From positions 186,001 through 250,000 of the forward strand of contig CAXXJK010000005.1 in assembly GCA_963665595.2 (NCBI GenBank): DNA of 64,000 nt, read 5' to 3'. This document shows positions 26,360 to 34,511 of this stretch, piece by piece. Numbering within the stretch: the stretch's first letter is position 1; each line of letters starts with the position of its first letter. A program made the position numbers and the translations under genes. The notes beneath the pieces were generated by a model that worked only from the letters and a program-made list of their open reading frames with translations, made no database searches and was not told the DNA's origin. The stretch comes from G963665595 sp963665595. Lineage in GTDB: Bacteria > Actinomycetota > Coriobacteriia > Coriobacteriales > CADBOM01.

Positions 26360-28338
26360 GTCGCATTGGTGTGTTCGTCTGTTACTGTGGGAGTAATATT
26401 GCCGCAACGGTCGATGTCGAACGAGTGGCAGAAGCGGCACGGCTTTTGCCCCATGTAGTCTATGTCGAGACCAATAAGTACACCTGCTCAGAGCCGGGGC
26501 AGGCTTCCATTCGTGAAGCTATCAAGAAGTATGATCTTGATCGCGTCGTTATAGGCTCTTGTTCTCCGCGTATGCATGAGCTGACATGGCGTAAGCTGCT
26601 TGCCGATACTCCGGTCAATCCCTATATGCTTGAAGTTGCAAATCTGCGTGAGCAATGTTCTTGGGTGCATAAGGATATTGAGGAGGGCACACGTAAGGCA
26701 CTAGATCTCGTTAAGATGGCTGTGGCTAAGGTCGACCGCAACCAGAGTTTATCGACCACTCAGATTCCCATACATAAGCGTGCTCTTATCGTGGGGGGCG
26801 GCATCGCCGGTATGCAGGCGGCTCTTGATATTGCAGATGCCGGTTACGAAGTGACCATTGTTGAGCGTAAACCTTCAATAGGTGGCAAGATGGTCATGCT
26901 CGACAAAACCTTTCCTACGATGGATTGCTCGGCTTGTATCTGCACTCCAAAGATGTCAGAGGTGGGTAATCACCCTAACATTACCCTCAAAACCTATGCG
27001 GAAGTTCAAGGTGTAAGCGGATATGTCGGAAACTTTGAGGTTACTATTCGCGAAAAGGCGAAATATATAGACTACGATACCTGTACTGGCTGTGGGCTCT
27101 GCGAAACGAAATGTCCCACTAAGACAGAGAATGAATTTGACCAGGACATGGGAATGCGCAAAGCCATCTATAAGATGTTTCCGCAGGCTGTACCGGCAAA
27201 GCCCATTATCGATGCCGAACATTGCAAAAAACTTACAGAAGGCAAATGCGGTGTCTGCGAAAAGCTTTGTCCGACGCAGTCTATTCGTTACGATGACGTG
27301 GATACCGTAACTACTGAAACCTATGGAGCGGTTATACTCGCCACTGGTTATGAACTGATACATTGGGAGGATCTCTACGGAGAATATGGCGGTGGTAGGT
27401 ATCCGGATGTCATCACAGGGCTTCACTTCGAACGCTTGGTGAATGCTTCAGGGCCTACCGAAGGCCATATACTGCGTCCCTCCGATGGCAAAGAACCCAA
27501 AAGTGTCGTGATCGTTAAATGTGTAGGCTCTCGTGACCCCCATAAAGGCAAAGCGTACTGCTCACGTGCTTGTTGTATGTATGGTGCCAAACATGCACAC
27601 CAGTATCTGGACAAGGTTCCCGATGGTTCGTGCTACGTATTTTACATGGACGTGCGGACACCGGGTAAAGGCTACGATGAGTTCTATATGAATACTCAAC
27701 ACGATGGTGCACTCTATCTGCGCGGACGCGTCTCGAAAATATATCGCGAAGGCGATCAGTACGTTTGTCTCGGTGCTGATACACTCTCGGGTAACAACGT
27801 ACGCATCGACGCTGATATGGTGGTGCTTGAGACCGCGATGGTTGCCTCTCAGGATGCCCGACACATTGCTGGTCTGTTTGGTGTTGCCTGTGACAAGGAT
27901 GACTGGATTACCGAGGCGCATCCTAAGTTGCGTCCGGTCGAGACTCACACGGCTGGTGTCTACCTTGCTGGAACTTGTCAAGGCCCCAAGGATATTCCCG
28001 ATACCGTTGCTCAATCCGGTGCCGCTGCTTCTAAAGTGATCGGGCTCTTTGCGCGTGATTCGCTTGAATCCAACCCGATGATCAGCAATGTAGATGCTAC
28101 AAAATGTTCTGGTTGTGGCAGTTGTGCATCGGTTTGTCCGTATGGCGCTATCACGTTGGTACAGCGTGAGATGCGTGAGAATTCTGTCAAGGTGAAACGC
28201 TCTGTTGCCGTAGTAAATGCAGGCCTTTGTCAGGGATGTGGCGCGTGCACTGTCGCCTGCCGACCAGGCGCGCTTGACCTGTTCGGTTTCTCCGATGAAC
28301 AGATTATGAGGGAGGTAACGGCTCTATGTCAGTGGTAG
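26356..28338 (+). CDS. hdrA: HdrA-like flavin- and iron-sulfur subunit
   Basis: 660 residues, starting in the hdrB stop. Layout: an N-terminal domain with VFVCYCGSNI; an FAD-binding Rossmann fold ALIVGGGIAGMQAALDIADA with SIGGKM; the HdrA signature MDCSACICTPKM; a central ferredoxin insert with CTGCGLCETKCP and CGVCEKLCP; a second nucleotide-binding part with VYLAGTCQGPKDIPDTVAQSG split around the family motif; and a C-terminal two-cluster ferredoxin, CSGCGSCASVCP and CQGCGACTVACRP. HdrA carries the FAD thought to perform electron bifurcation. It joins HdrB/HdrC to the Flx subunits and reduces ferredoxin. Overlaps the flxD gene by 13 bases. Confidence 0.95.
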   Translation: MSRIGVFVCYCGSNIAATVDVERVAEAARLLPHVVYVETNKYTCSEPGQASIREAIKKYDLDRVVIGSCSPRMHELTWRKLLADTPVNPYMLEVANLREQCSWVHKDIEEGTRKALDLVKMAVAKVDRNQSLSTTQIPIHKRALIVGGGIAGMQAALDIADAGYEVTIVERKPSIGGKMVMLDKTFPTMDCSACICTPKMSEVGNHPNITLKTYAEVQGVSGYVGNFEVTIREKAKYIDYDTCTGCGLCETKCPTKTENEFDQDMGMRKAIYKMFPQAVPAKPIIDAEHCKKLTEGKCGVCEKLCPTQSIRYDDVDTVTTETYGAVILATGYELIHWEDLYGEYGGGRYPDVITGLHFERLVNASGPTEGHILRPSDGKEPKSVVIVKCVGSRDPHKGKAYCSRACCMYGAKHAHQYLDKVPDGSCYVFYMDVRTPGKGYDEFYMNTQHDGALYLRGRVSKIYREGDQYVCLGADTLSGNNVRIDADMVVLETAMVASQDARHIAGLFGVACDKDDWITEAHPKLRPVETHTAGVYLAGTCQGPKDIPDTVAQSGAAASKVIGLFARDSLESNPMISNVDATKCSGCGSCASVCPYGAITLVQREMRENSVKVKRSVAVVNAGLCQGCGACTVACRPGALDLFGFSDEQIMREVTALCQW

Positions 28339-28832
28339 AGGATACAGATGTGCGTTCTGGCGACACGAGGTTTGAGCCTAAAATTCTTGCCTTTTGCTGT
28401 AATTGGTGTACCTACGCCGGTGCCGATCTGGCGGGGCTTAATCGTATGAAGTATCCGGCAAATGTGCGGTTGTTGCGCGTGCCTTGTTCGGGACGAGTCA
28501 ACCCACAGTTTGTTCTTGAGGCGCTGCAAAAAGGTTGTGATGGCGTACTAGTGTGCGGCTGTCACCCGGGCGACTGTCATTATGTGAGTGGTAATTATTA
28601 CACCAAGCGTCGCATGATGGTCTATAAGCGTATGCTCGAGTACATCGGTCTTGAGCCAGAACGATTTCAAGTGCGTTGGATTTCTGGCGCGGAGGCCGGC
28701 AAATTTCGCGATACCGTGATACAGGTTTGTGATGAGATTCGCGCCCTAGGGCCTATCGGTGCAACCTTCAATCTGAACGATTCAGAACAGGATGCGCTGA
28801 CAGGGGCTCAGCTTGAAGGAAGTGAGAAGTAG
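28326..28832 (+). CDS. flxD: MvhD/FlxD-like electron-transfer subunit
   Basis: 168 residues. The MvhD/FrhD delta-subunit pattern is complete: FCCNWCTYAGAD, RVPCSGRVNP, VLVCGCHPGDCHY and QVRWISGAEAGKF. The conserved cysteines bind a 2Fe-2S cluster that connects an electron-donating module to HdrA. In methanogens the partner is a hydrogenase (Mvh); here no hydrogenase subunit is nearby and the Flx subunits follow, so it is the FlxD equivalent. The last 20 residues (NDSEQDALTGAQ) look like a variable tail. Confidence 0.9.
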   Translation: MSVVEDTDVRSGDTRFEPKILAFCCNWCTYAGADLAGLNRMKYPANVRLLRVPCSGRVNPQFVLEALQKGCDGVLVCGCHPGDCHYVSGNYYTKRRMMVYKRMLEYIGLEPERFQVRWISGAEAGKFRDTVIQVCDEIRALGPIGATFNLNDSEQDALTGAQLEGSEK

Positions 28833-29687
28833 GTGTCAGAAATCAGAGATCTATTGCGAGCACGAGCACAAAACCTGTTGGAATCCAATACAGTAGCTAC
28901 GGTCATTGGCTGGGAGGCCGGGCGTTTTGAAAATCAGACAACTCCCTGCATTATCAGGGATTCTTCTCAGGCAGATCGTCTTGTGTTTAACGATTATTGT
29001 GTCAACACGCTTGCTAAATATGCACTTGATTACAAGGACAGGGGAAAAGTTGCGGTGGTGACACGGGGATGCGAATCGCGCGCCGTGAATCGGATGATTG
29101 AAGATGGCCAGCTTTCTCGCGATGACGTGTACCTACTCGGTGTCTCCTGTTCCGGCATGAAAGATCGCGATACAGGGGACAAGCTTTCGAAATGTCGTTC
29201 TTGTCGTCATCACGATCCGGTCATCTATGACGAGATGCTTACCGAGAACTCGCCTGGGGTGGTCGCAGAACCGCGCTTTGCCAATGTGGATGAGATCGAG
29301 CTGCTTTCGCGTGAAGAACGTGCTACTTATTTTGATGATCTATTCAAAAAATGTATGCGCTGTTATGCGTGCCGCGATGTGTGCCCGTGCTGTACGTGTC
29401 GCACCTGTTTTGTTGACGCGCGTCAGACCGGTTGGCAGGGGAAGCAGAACAATCTTTCAGAGAATCGATTCTATGGTCTTACGCGCGCGTTTCATATAGC
29501 TGATCGCTGTATTGAATGCGGAGAGTGCGAACGTGTCTGCCCTATGGGACTGCCCCTTATGAAGCTTAATCGCAAACTCATAAAGGATATGAATGATTTA
29601 TTTGGTGCATTTGAGTCTGGTATGGATACTGGTCAGACAGATGTGCTGCGTAACTATCGGCTCGACGATATCGAAGAATTCATGTAG
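28833..29687 (+). CDS. flxC: FlxC-like 4Fe-4S protein
   Basis: 284 residues from GTG 28833 immediately after the flxD stop. The N-terminal half has VVTRGCESRAVNRMI and LGVSCSGMKDRD, related to the beta-subunit family of F420-reducing hydrogenase; the middle has CRSCRHHDP. The C-terminal half has two ferredoxin-like groups, CMRCYACRDVCPCCTCRTC and CIECGECERVCPMGL. It should relay electrons between FlxA/FlxB and FlxD/HdrA. The exact role of this subunit is not proven. Assignment as FlxC rests on order and Cys content. Confidence 0.78.
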   Translation: MSEIRDLLRARAQNLLESNTVATVIGWEAGRFENQTTPCIIRDSSQADRLVFNDYCVNTLAKYALDYKDRGKVAVVTRGCESRAVNRMIEDGQLSRDDVYLLGVSCSGMKDRDTGDKLSKCRSCRHHDPVIYDEMLTENSPGVVAEPRFANVDEIELLSREERATYFDDLFKKCMRCYACRDVCPCCTCRTCFVDARQTGWQGKQNNLSENRFYGLTRAFHIADRCIECGECERVCPMGLPLMKLNRKLIKDMNDLFGAFESGMDTGQTDVLRNYRLDDIEEFM

Positions 29688-29701
29688 AGAGGAGGTCAAG
29701 G

Positions 29702-30694
29702 ATGATACTGAGAAAAGAAAAACTCTCTGCGCTTCTTGCTGAGTTATCACAGCACTCATGGGTATATGTGCCCAAGAATGTGGAGGGCGTGACAAAGTTT
29801 GCCTCATATCTCTCTTCTGATCCAGTCTGCTTTGATGAGGTAAACACACTGCTACCCCCTAAGGACTTATTATTTCCTCAGACACAGAATATGTATCGTT
29901 ACGGAATTGACGCGAACGGAACAATGATTATCGAACCGACCATTGATTCAGATGATCAGGTGGTGTTTGGCATCCGTTCTTGCGATATGCGCTCGATTCA
30001 GTGTCTTGATGACGTGTTTCTTACCAAGGGTTTTGTAGATGAGTTTTATGAGGCAAAACGGAATCGCCTGCTTACTGTGGCAATCAACTGTAGCAAGGTT
30101 GCTGAATCCTGCTTTTGCGATTCGATGGGTCTTGACCCAAATGGGGCTCCTGGTGCCGATATTCAACTGATCGAAGACGGTGATACTTACGGTGTTCTCG
30201 CTCAGACAGATAAAGGTGTTAAGGCGCTTGAAATGTGGAAACCGTATCTCGAAGAAGGAGAGACGTTCACCTCAGCCACCGCCTGTACTCTCAAGGTCGA
30301 TATGAGCGGTGTCAAACAAGCGCTTGATCATATGTTTGACAGTGCGCTCTGGGAGGATGTTTCAGGCAAGTGTTTGAACTGTGGAACCTGTACCTATCTT
30401 TGCCCAACGTGCTATTGTTTTGACATTGATCAAGACAATCGATATAAGGAAGGCGTGCGATTTCGCTGTTGGGACAGCTGCATGTTCTCTGAATATACTG
30501 AAATGGCAGGGGGTCATAACCCTCGACCAACCAAAAAAGAACGCGTGAGAAATCGTTTTATGCATAAGCTCAATTATTTTGAGGATCGATATGGCAAGAC
30601 GCTTTGTGTGGGGTGTGGGCGTTGTGTGGCTCGGTGCCCGGTGGGGCTTGATATTACCTGCCTGATCGACCAGATTGGAGCGGCGGATGTCTGA
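29702..30694 (+). CDS. flxB: FlxB/AsrA-like 4Fe-4S dicluster protein
   Basis: 330 residues, with AGAGGAGG 6-10 bases upstream. The N-terminal 200 residues match the AsrA/FlxB family (FGIRSCDMRSIQCLDDVFL). Two ferredoxin clusters follow at the C-terminus: CLNCGTCTYLCPTCYCFD and CVGCGRCVARCPVGLD. The same layout occurs in anaerobic sulfite reductase subunit A, which receives electrons from an AsrB-like flavoprotein. Since no siroheme sulfite reductase (AsrC) gene is present and the genes sit behind hdrCBA-flxD, the FlxB role is more likely. It overlaps flxA by 8 bases. Confidence 0.85.
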   Translation: MILRKEKLSALLAELSQHSWVYVPKNVEGVTKFASYLSSDPVCFDEVNTLLPPKDLLFPQTQNMYRYGIDANGTMIIEPTIDSDDQVVFGIRSCDMRSIQCLDDVFLTKGFVDEFYEAKRNRLLTVAINCSKVAESCFCDSMGLDPNGAPGADIQLIEDGDTYGVLAQTDKGVKALEMWKPYLEEGETFTSATACTLKVDMSGVKQALDHMFDSALWEDVSGKCLNCGTCTYLCPTCYCFDIDQDNRYKEGVRFRCWDSCMFSEYTEMAGGHNPRPTKKERVRNRFMHKLNYFEDRYGKTLCVGCGRCVARCPVGLDITCLIDQIGAADV

Positions 30695-31541
30695 GATAGT
30701 AATAAGCCACGGATGCGCTCAAGGTGGCGAGCCGTTCATTCCCCAGGTCTGCCGGGTAACAGGCATAGTGGAAGAGACTCCCGACGTTAAGACGTTTCGT
30801 GTTCAGACACTTGAGGGAAACAAACCATTTTCATGTCAACCTGGTCAGCTGGGCATGTTATCGGTTATTCCCGTGGGAGAGTCAATGTTTTGCGTCTCGG
30901 GCCAGGGTGATGACTATATCGAGTTTACCGTCAAACGAGTGGGCCGTGTGACAGAAGAGCTTCATGCACTTGAGGTTGGTGCTCAGGTGGGGGTGCGCGG
31001 ACCCTACGGGAATTGGTTTCCTTACGAATCATGCAAAGGCCGCGATATGCTTTTCATCGCCGGGGGGATAGGATTTGCTCCCGTTCGGGCATTCGTGCTG
31101 TACTGTCTTGCACACCGTGAAGAATATGGTCGTGTCGACGTAGTATATAGCGCGAGTACGAAAAAAGACCTCGTTTTCAAGACGGATCTTTTTGAGAATT
31201 GGCCCCAGGAGCCTGATGTCCACCTGCACGTGAGCGTGTACCATGGTGGTGATGATTGGGACGGGGTCGTGTCTTATACCGCTCCTTACCTTGAAAGCCT
31301 GGGCCTCTCGACACAACAGAAGGCGGTCGTGCTCTGTGGAGGCCCCAGCCTTTATCGTACCTGTTCAAAGGCGCTGAAAGAGTTGGGATATGAGCCTGAA
31401 GACATCATAACAACGCTGGAGATGCGTATGAAGTGTGGCGTGGGAAAGTGCGGCCGTTGTAATATCGGAGGCAAGCTCATCTGTTTGGACGGACCGGTAT
31501 TTACCCAAGCTGAGCTTGCAGAACTGCCCCGAGACGAGTGA
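30687..31541 (+). CDS. flxA: FlxA/AsrB-like FAD/NAD(P)H-binding oxidoreductase
   Basis: 284 residues from ATG 30687, preceded by GGAGCGG; the alternative TTG start at 30675 is less likely. A ferredoxin-reductase fold: an FAD domain with QPGQLGMLSV, an NAD(P)H-binding motif MLFIAGGIGFAPVRAF, and a C-terminal Cys motif CGVGKCGRCNIGGKLICLDG that binds a 2Fe-2S cluster as in dihydroorotate dehydrogenase PyrK. It should oxidise NADH and start electron flow to FlxB, FlxC, FlxD and HdrA. It closes the operon; no clear terminator was found. Confidence 0.88.
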   Translation: MSEIVISHGCAQGGEPFIPQVCRVTGIVEETPDVKTFRVQTLEGNKPFSCQPGQLGMLSVIPVGESMFCVSGQGDDYIEFTVKRVGRVTEELHALEVGAQVGVRGPYGNWFPYESCKGRDMLFIAGGIGFAPVRAFVLYCLAHREEYGRVDVVYSASTKKDLVFKTDLFENWPQEPDVHLHVSVYHGGDDWDGVVSYTAPYLESLGLSTQQKAVVLCGGPSLYRTCSKALKELGYEPEDIITTLEMRMKCGVGKCGRCNIGGKLICLDGPVFTQAELAELPRDE

Positions 31542-31657
31542 GCGTCGCTTGCATAGGCATCATTTTGTAGCAGGACGCAAGGGGATATCGATTTTTCTTA
31601 TCGATGTACGTATCGGATAACATGGTGCGCGGCACGAGGAAGCGAGAGGAATTTGGT

Positions 31658-32233
31658 ATGGGCGACTGGCGGCCGGCACATGACCGTACCGGTCTTGCGC
31701 CGTTTCCTCAGGCGTGTTTTGATAATCAAGACGAGGATGACGCAGATGAGACGGTTGAAATCCTTGACTACACTGCTCCTGCAGTGTTTGAACGCTTGGT
31801 CGAACTTCTTATTTCCAAGAGAGATTTGCTGTCAGGCAGTGACTTACTTAATCTCACCATTGCGGCACTAGGCGACCGGGTCTCTGTCAATGATGGACCT
31901 GAATATATCTATGCATACGCGCGTCAACAAGGCTATAATATTCCGCCCTATCCACTTGCTGGATGCGGCGAGATTAAAGAATTCTTCGCTGATAATGGTG
32001 TTAAGAATGTGCCCGAATGGTATGGAAAGATAGGTATCTCGCGAGAGACCTATCGAGTGCTGAATGAAAAGAACCTTATCGTCGTCCGTAACGCCGGTAA
32101 TAAGCGCAAGGCGTTTGTGATCAATAGCTGGAGTAAAATTTCTGACAAGGACGCGCTCCGGCTAACTACCGACATTCTTCATTTTGCGTTGGCTGATGAA
32201 GAAGAAAACAAACAAGACGATACGGTATTCTGA
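31658..32233 (+). CDS. Hypothetical protein between the flx and moe genes
   Basis: 191 residues from ATG 31658 (AGAGGA 8 bases upstream); a longer frame from 31604 is less likely. No family is recognised. The protein is soluble, begins with an Asp/Glu-rich stretch (FDNQDEDDADET), and has a helical, charged middle (APAVFERLVELLISKRDLL, SDLLNLTIAALGD) and an R-x-T-Y-R-V-L-N-E-K-N-L-I-V-V-R segment that could be a helix-turn-helix-like or wing element. It sits 117 bases after flxA and 186 bases before moeA, on the same strand. A link to either set of genes is only positional. Confidence 0.55.
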   Translation: MGDWRPAHDRTGLAPFPQACFDNQDEDDADETVEILDYTAPAVFERLVELLISKRDLLSGSDLLNLTIAALGDRVSVNDGPEYIYAYARQQGYNIPPYPLAGCGEIKEFFADNGVKNVPEWYGKIGISRETYRVLNEKNLIVVRNAGNKRKAFVINSWSKISDKDALRLTTDILHFALADEEENKQDDTVF

Positions 32234-32418
32234 CCGTGACGGCAGGAGTAATCCTCAGAAGAGCATCTCATTAGTTCTCGCCAACGAAAGTTCGTTGTGG
32301 TAATGTTTCATCTTGCGTTGTATGTGCATCGTAGCTGTCAGATGATGCGCTATCACCGGGCGGAGGAGCGTTTCTTACCGCGAATTATTTCAGGCACAAG
32401 AGAAGGATACTTATAGCT

Positions 32419-33681
32419 ATGTTTGATTCCGAGGTTATGATTTCCATTGAAGATGCTCTCGATCTCATTCTCGCTCAGGCTCAGACAACTGAAATCGAAG
32501 AGGTCGCTATAGTCGAGTCCCTCGGTAGAGTTGTTGCCCGCGATCTGATCAGCGACATTGATATTGCTCCTTTCGACAATACCTCCATGGACGGGTTCGC
32601 TCTACGTTCTGCCGATATAGCGATTGCTACACCTGAAGCTCCCGTAACTCTTGATGTGGTCGCCCATATCGGCGCAGGATATGTTTATGCTGATACCGTT
32701 TTGCCCGGTACGGCTGTTCGTATTATGACAGGCGCGCCGATTCCCGCTGGTAGTGATACCGTCGTAAAGATAGAAAAGGTTACATGGACCGGCGATGGTG
32801 GGACAGGCGAGAAAGCGACATTTATTGGGCCGAGCTCCGTAGGGGAAAACATTCGACCACATGGCGAAGAGTGCCTTGCCGGCGAAGTTGTCATGCAGGC
32901 AGGGGAGATTATCACCTCATCGGGAGTAGGGCTCATGGCTTCTACGGGTCATCGCTGCGCTCCGGTCCATCGACACCCGCGCGTAGGTATTATTTCATTG
33001 GGCACCGAGCTGGTCGACGTTGACACGACGCCGGGCCCCGGGCAGATTCGTAACTCAAACTGCTTCTCTCTTGCTGCTGAAGCGGCTCTCGCAGGCGCTG
33101 AGCCTGTTATCTTTCCTACGGTTGCAGACGATTTTTCGGCTATTGCTTCGGCGCTTGAACGAGCGTGCTCTCAGTGTGATGTTGTTGTTTCAAGTGGTGG
33201 TGCTTCAGGCGGTGACTTTGACTACATTACACAGGCGGCCGACAGTGTGGGAGAGGTCTTCTTCAAGTATGTAAATATGAAGCCCGGTAAATCCCAGACA
33301 TTTGCGATCATCAACGGTCTAACACCGTTTTTTGGGCTCGCCGGTAATCCTGCGGCGGCGACGGTCGGTTTTGAAGTCCTCGTACGACCATTGCTGAGAA
33401 AAATGCAGGGTTACTCTGAACTGAAGAGACCAGTGACACGGGCCATCCTTTCAGGCGGAATGAAGAAGGTTGAGATGCGTCGTTCGTTGCTTCGCGGTCG
33501 TGTTGAGCGACAGCCCGACGGTACCTATAAGGCAAAACTTGCAAAGAACCAGTCATCAGCGCTTTTAGGGGCACTCCATCACGCAAACTGTCTGGTGGTG
33601 ATTCCCGAAGGAGGCGTTCAGGCTGTTGACGGTATGGAGGTTGACTGTCTTCGCTTTGATATGGAGGAAGGCACGGTGTAG
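32419..33681 (+). CDS. moeA: Molybdopterin molybdotransferase
   Basis: 420 residues with AGAAGGA upstream of the ATG. MoeA inserts molybdate into adenylylated molybdopterin to give the molybdenum cofactor. Signatures: DIAPFDNTSMDGFA near residue 50, VRIMTGAPIPAGSDTVVKIE, VGIISLGTELV (the MoCF domain), SSGGASGGDFDYI, and GLAGNPAAATVGFEVLVRP. The full domain order I-IV is present. The next gene is mobB, so molybdoenzymes, such as nitrate, DMSO or formate enzymes, should be encoded elsewhere in the genome. Confidence 0.95.
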   Translation: MFDSEVMISIEDALDLILAQAQTTEIEEVAIVESLGRVVARDLISDIDIAPFDNTSMDGFALRSADIAIATPEAPVTLDVVAHIGAGYVYADTVLPGTAVRIMTGAPIPAGSDTVVKIEKVTWTGDGGTGEKATFIGPSSVGENIRPHGEECLAGEVVMQAGEIITSSGVGLMASTGHRCAPVHRHPRVGIISLGTELVDVDTTPGPGQIRNSNCFSLAAEAALAGAEPVIFPTVADDFSAIASALERACSQCDVVVSSGGASGGDFDYITQAADSVGEVFFKYVNMKPGKSQTFAIINGLTPFFGLAGNPAAATVGFEVLVRPLLRKMQGYSELKRPVTRAILSGGMKKVEMRRSLLRGRVERQPDGTYKAKLAKNQSSALLGALHHANCLVVIPEGGVQAVDGMEVDCLRFDMEEGTV

Positions 33682-33696
33682 TGACCATCGCGATGA

Positions 33697-33715
33697 CAAG
33701 GATACCGCATCCTTG
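33697..33715 (+). other. Short hairpin between moeA and mobB
   Basis: CAAGGAT (33697-33703) pairs with ATCCTTG (33709-33715) around ACCGC. There is only a weak A/T tail, so it may attenuate rather than end transcription between the two genes. Confidence 0.3.
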
Positions 33716-33752
33716 AAATTTGTTTGATGCGTCAGCGAGGGAGGTTTTCTGC

Positions 33753-34277
33753 ATGGAGAGTACATCGTGTCAAGAAGTGCCAGTTGTTTCGTTCATTGGA
33801 TGGAGCGGAAGCGGCAAGACCACATTTCTAGAACAAGTGGTTCGATGCCTTTCTCTTGAGGGGCTTCGCGTGGGTGTTTTGAAGCATCACGGTCATATTA
33901 CTACCGTTGACGTGAAGGGGAAAGATACCTGGCGCTATGAACAGGCGGGCGCAAACCCGGTCGTTGTTTCTTCGGCGGCTGAATACTCGATTATAAGAAA
34001 AGTAGACAAAGAGAAGAGCCTCTCTGAGTTGGCTGCTCTCATAGCCGATGAAAGCGACATCATTGTGACGGAGGGATTTCGCCAACAAGCGCGCTATATC
34101 GTGGAATTTCGTCGCAAAGAGCACAACAATCAACAGATATATTCGCTTGACCAGATTATTGCCTTGGTCTGTGACGATGAAGAGGCACGTACGGCAGCCC
34201 GTGCTGCTGACATCCCTACATTCACTCCTGATGACGCTGCGGCTATGGCTTTATTTCTGAAAGATTGGCGGCCCTGA
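33753..34277 (+). CDS. mobB: Molybdopterin-guanine dinucleotide biosynthesis protein B
   Basis: 174 residues from ATG 33753 (GGGAGG 8 bases upstream), so the longer frame from 33720 is not the likely start. A P-loop GTPase: Walker A FIGWSGSGKTT, LKHHGH (the family H-x-H region), DTWRYEQAGANPVVVSS and DIIVTEGFRQQ. MobB assists the nucleotidyl attachment of GMP to molybdopterin. It follows moeA by about 70 bases in the same direction. Confidence 0.92.
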   Translation: MESTSCQEVPVVSFIGWSGSGKTTFLEQVVRCLSLEGLRVGVLKHHGHITTVDVKGKDTWRYEQAGANPVVVSSAAEYSIIRKVDKEKSLSELAALIADESDIIVTEGFRQQARYIVEFRRKEHNNQQIYSLDQIIALVCDDEEARTAARAADIPTFTPDDAAAMALFLKDWRP

Positions 34278-34511
34278 GGGGTCCTTTCTTTCCAATTTGT
34301 CATCCCGAGCAAGTTTTGGGTGATTTCTTGGTGTAAACCGCAGGTAAAACTCATGTTTGAAATGCATTCTGGCGTTGTAAAGCTGCCGTTGACGAAGCAG
34401 ATAATAAGGAATTATTGCTGTCATATAGGGGTGCGAGTACCATCAGGCGTTGCGTATTTTATCTGATCGAAGTATCATTCTGCTTATGAGCAGTGAAGAT
34501 AGGAGCTACAT

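Noticed and set aside
28326..28832. The MvhD-like gene as part of a [NiFe] hydrogenase
   Set aside because: No hydrogenase large or small subunit (CxxC pairs of MvhA/MvhG type) occurs in the window, and Flx genes follow directly.
29702..31541. flxB and flxA as anaerobic sulfite reductase subunits AsrA and AsrB
   Set aside because: The two proteins look similar, but no AsrC siroheme subunit is present and the genes sit behind hdrCBA-mvhD, so the Flx assignment fits better.
31561..31625. ATCGA...TCGAT inverted repeat as the terminator of the hdr-flx operon
   Set aside because: The stem is only 5 bp with a T-rich loop and no U-tract, too weak to call.
34278..34511. ydaO c-di-AMP riboswitch before kimA
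   Set aside because: The conserved blocks of that riboswitch could not be found by eye. A covariance-model search would be needed to be sure.
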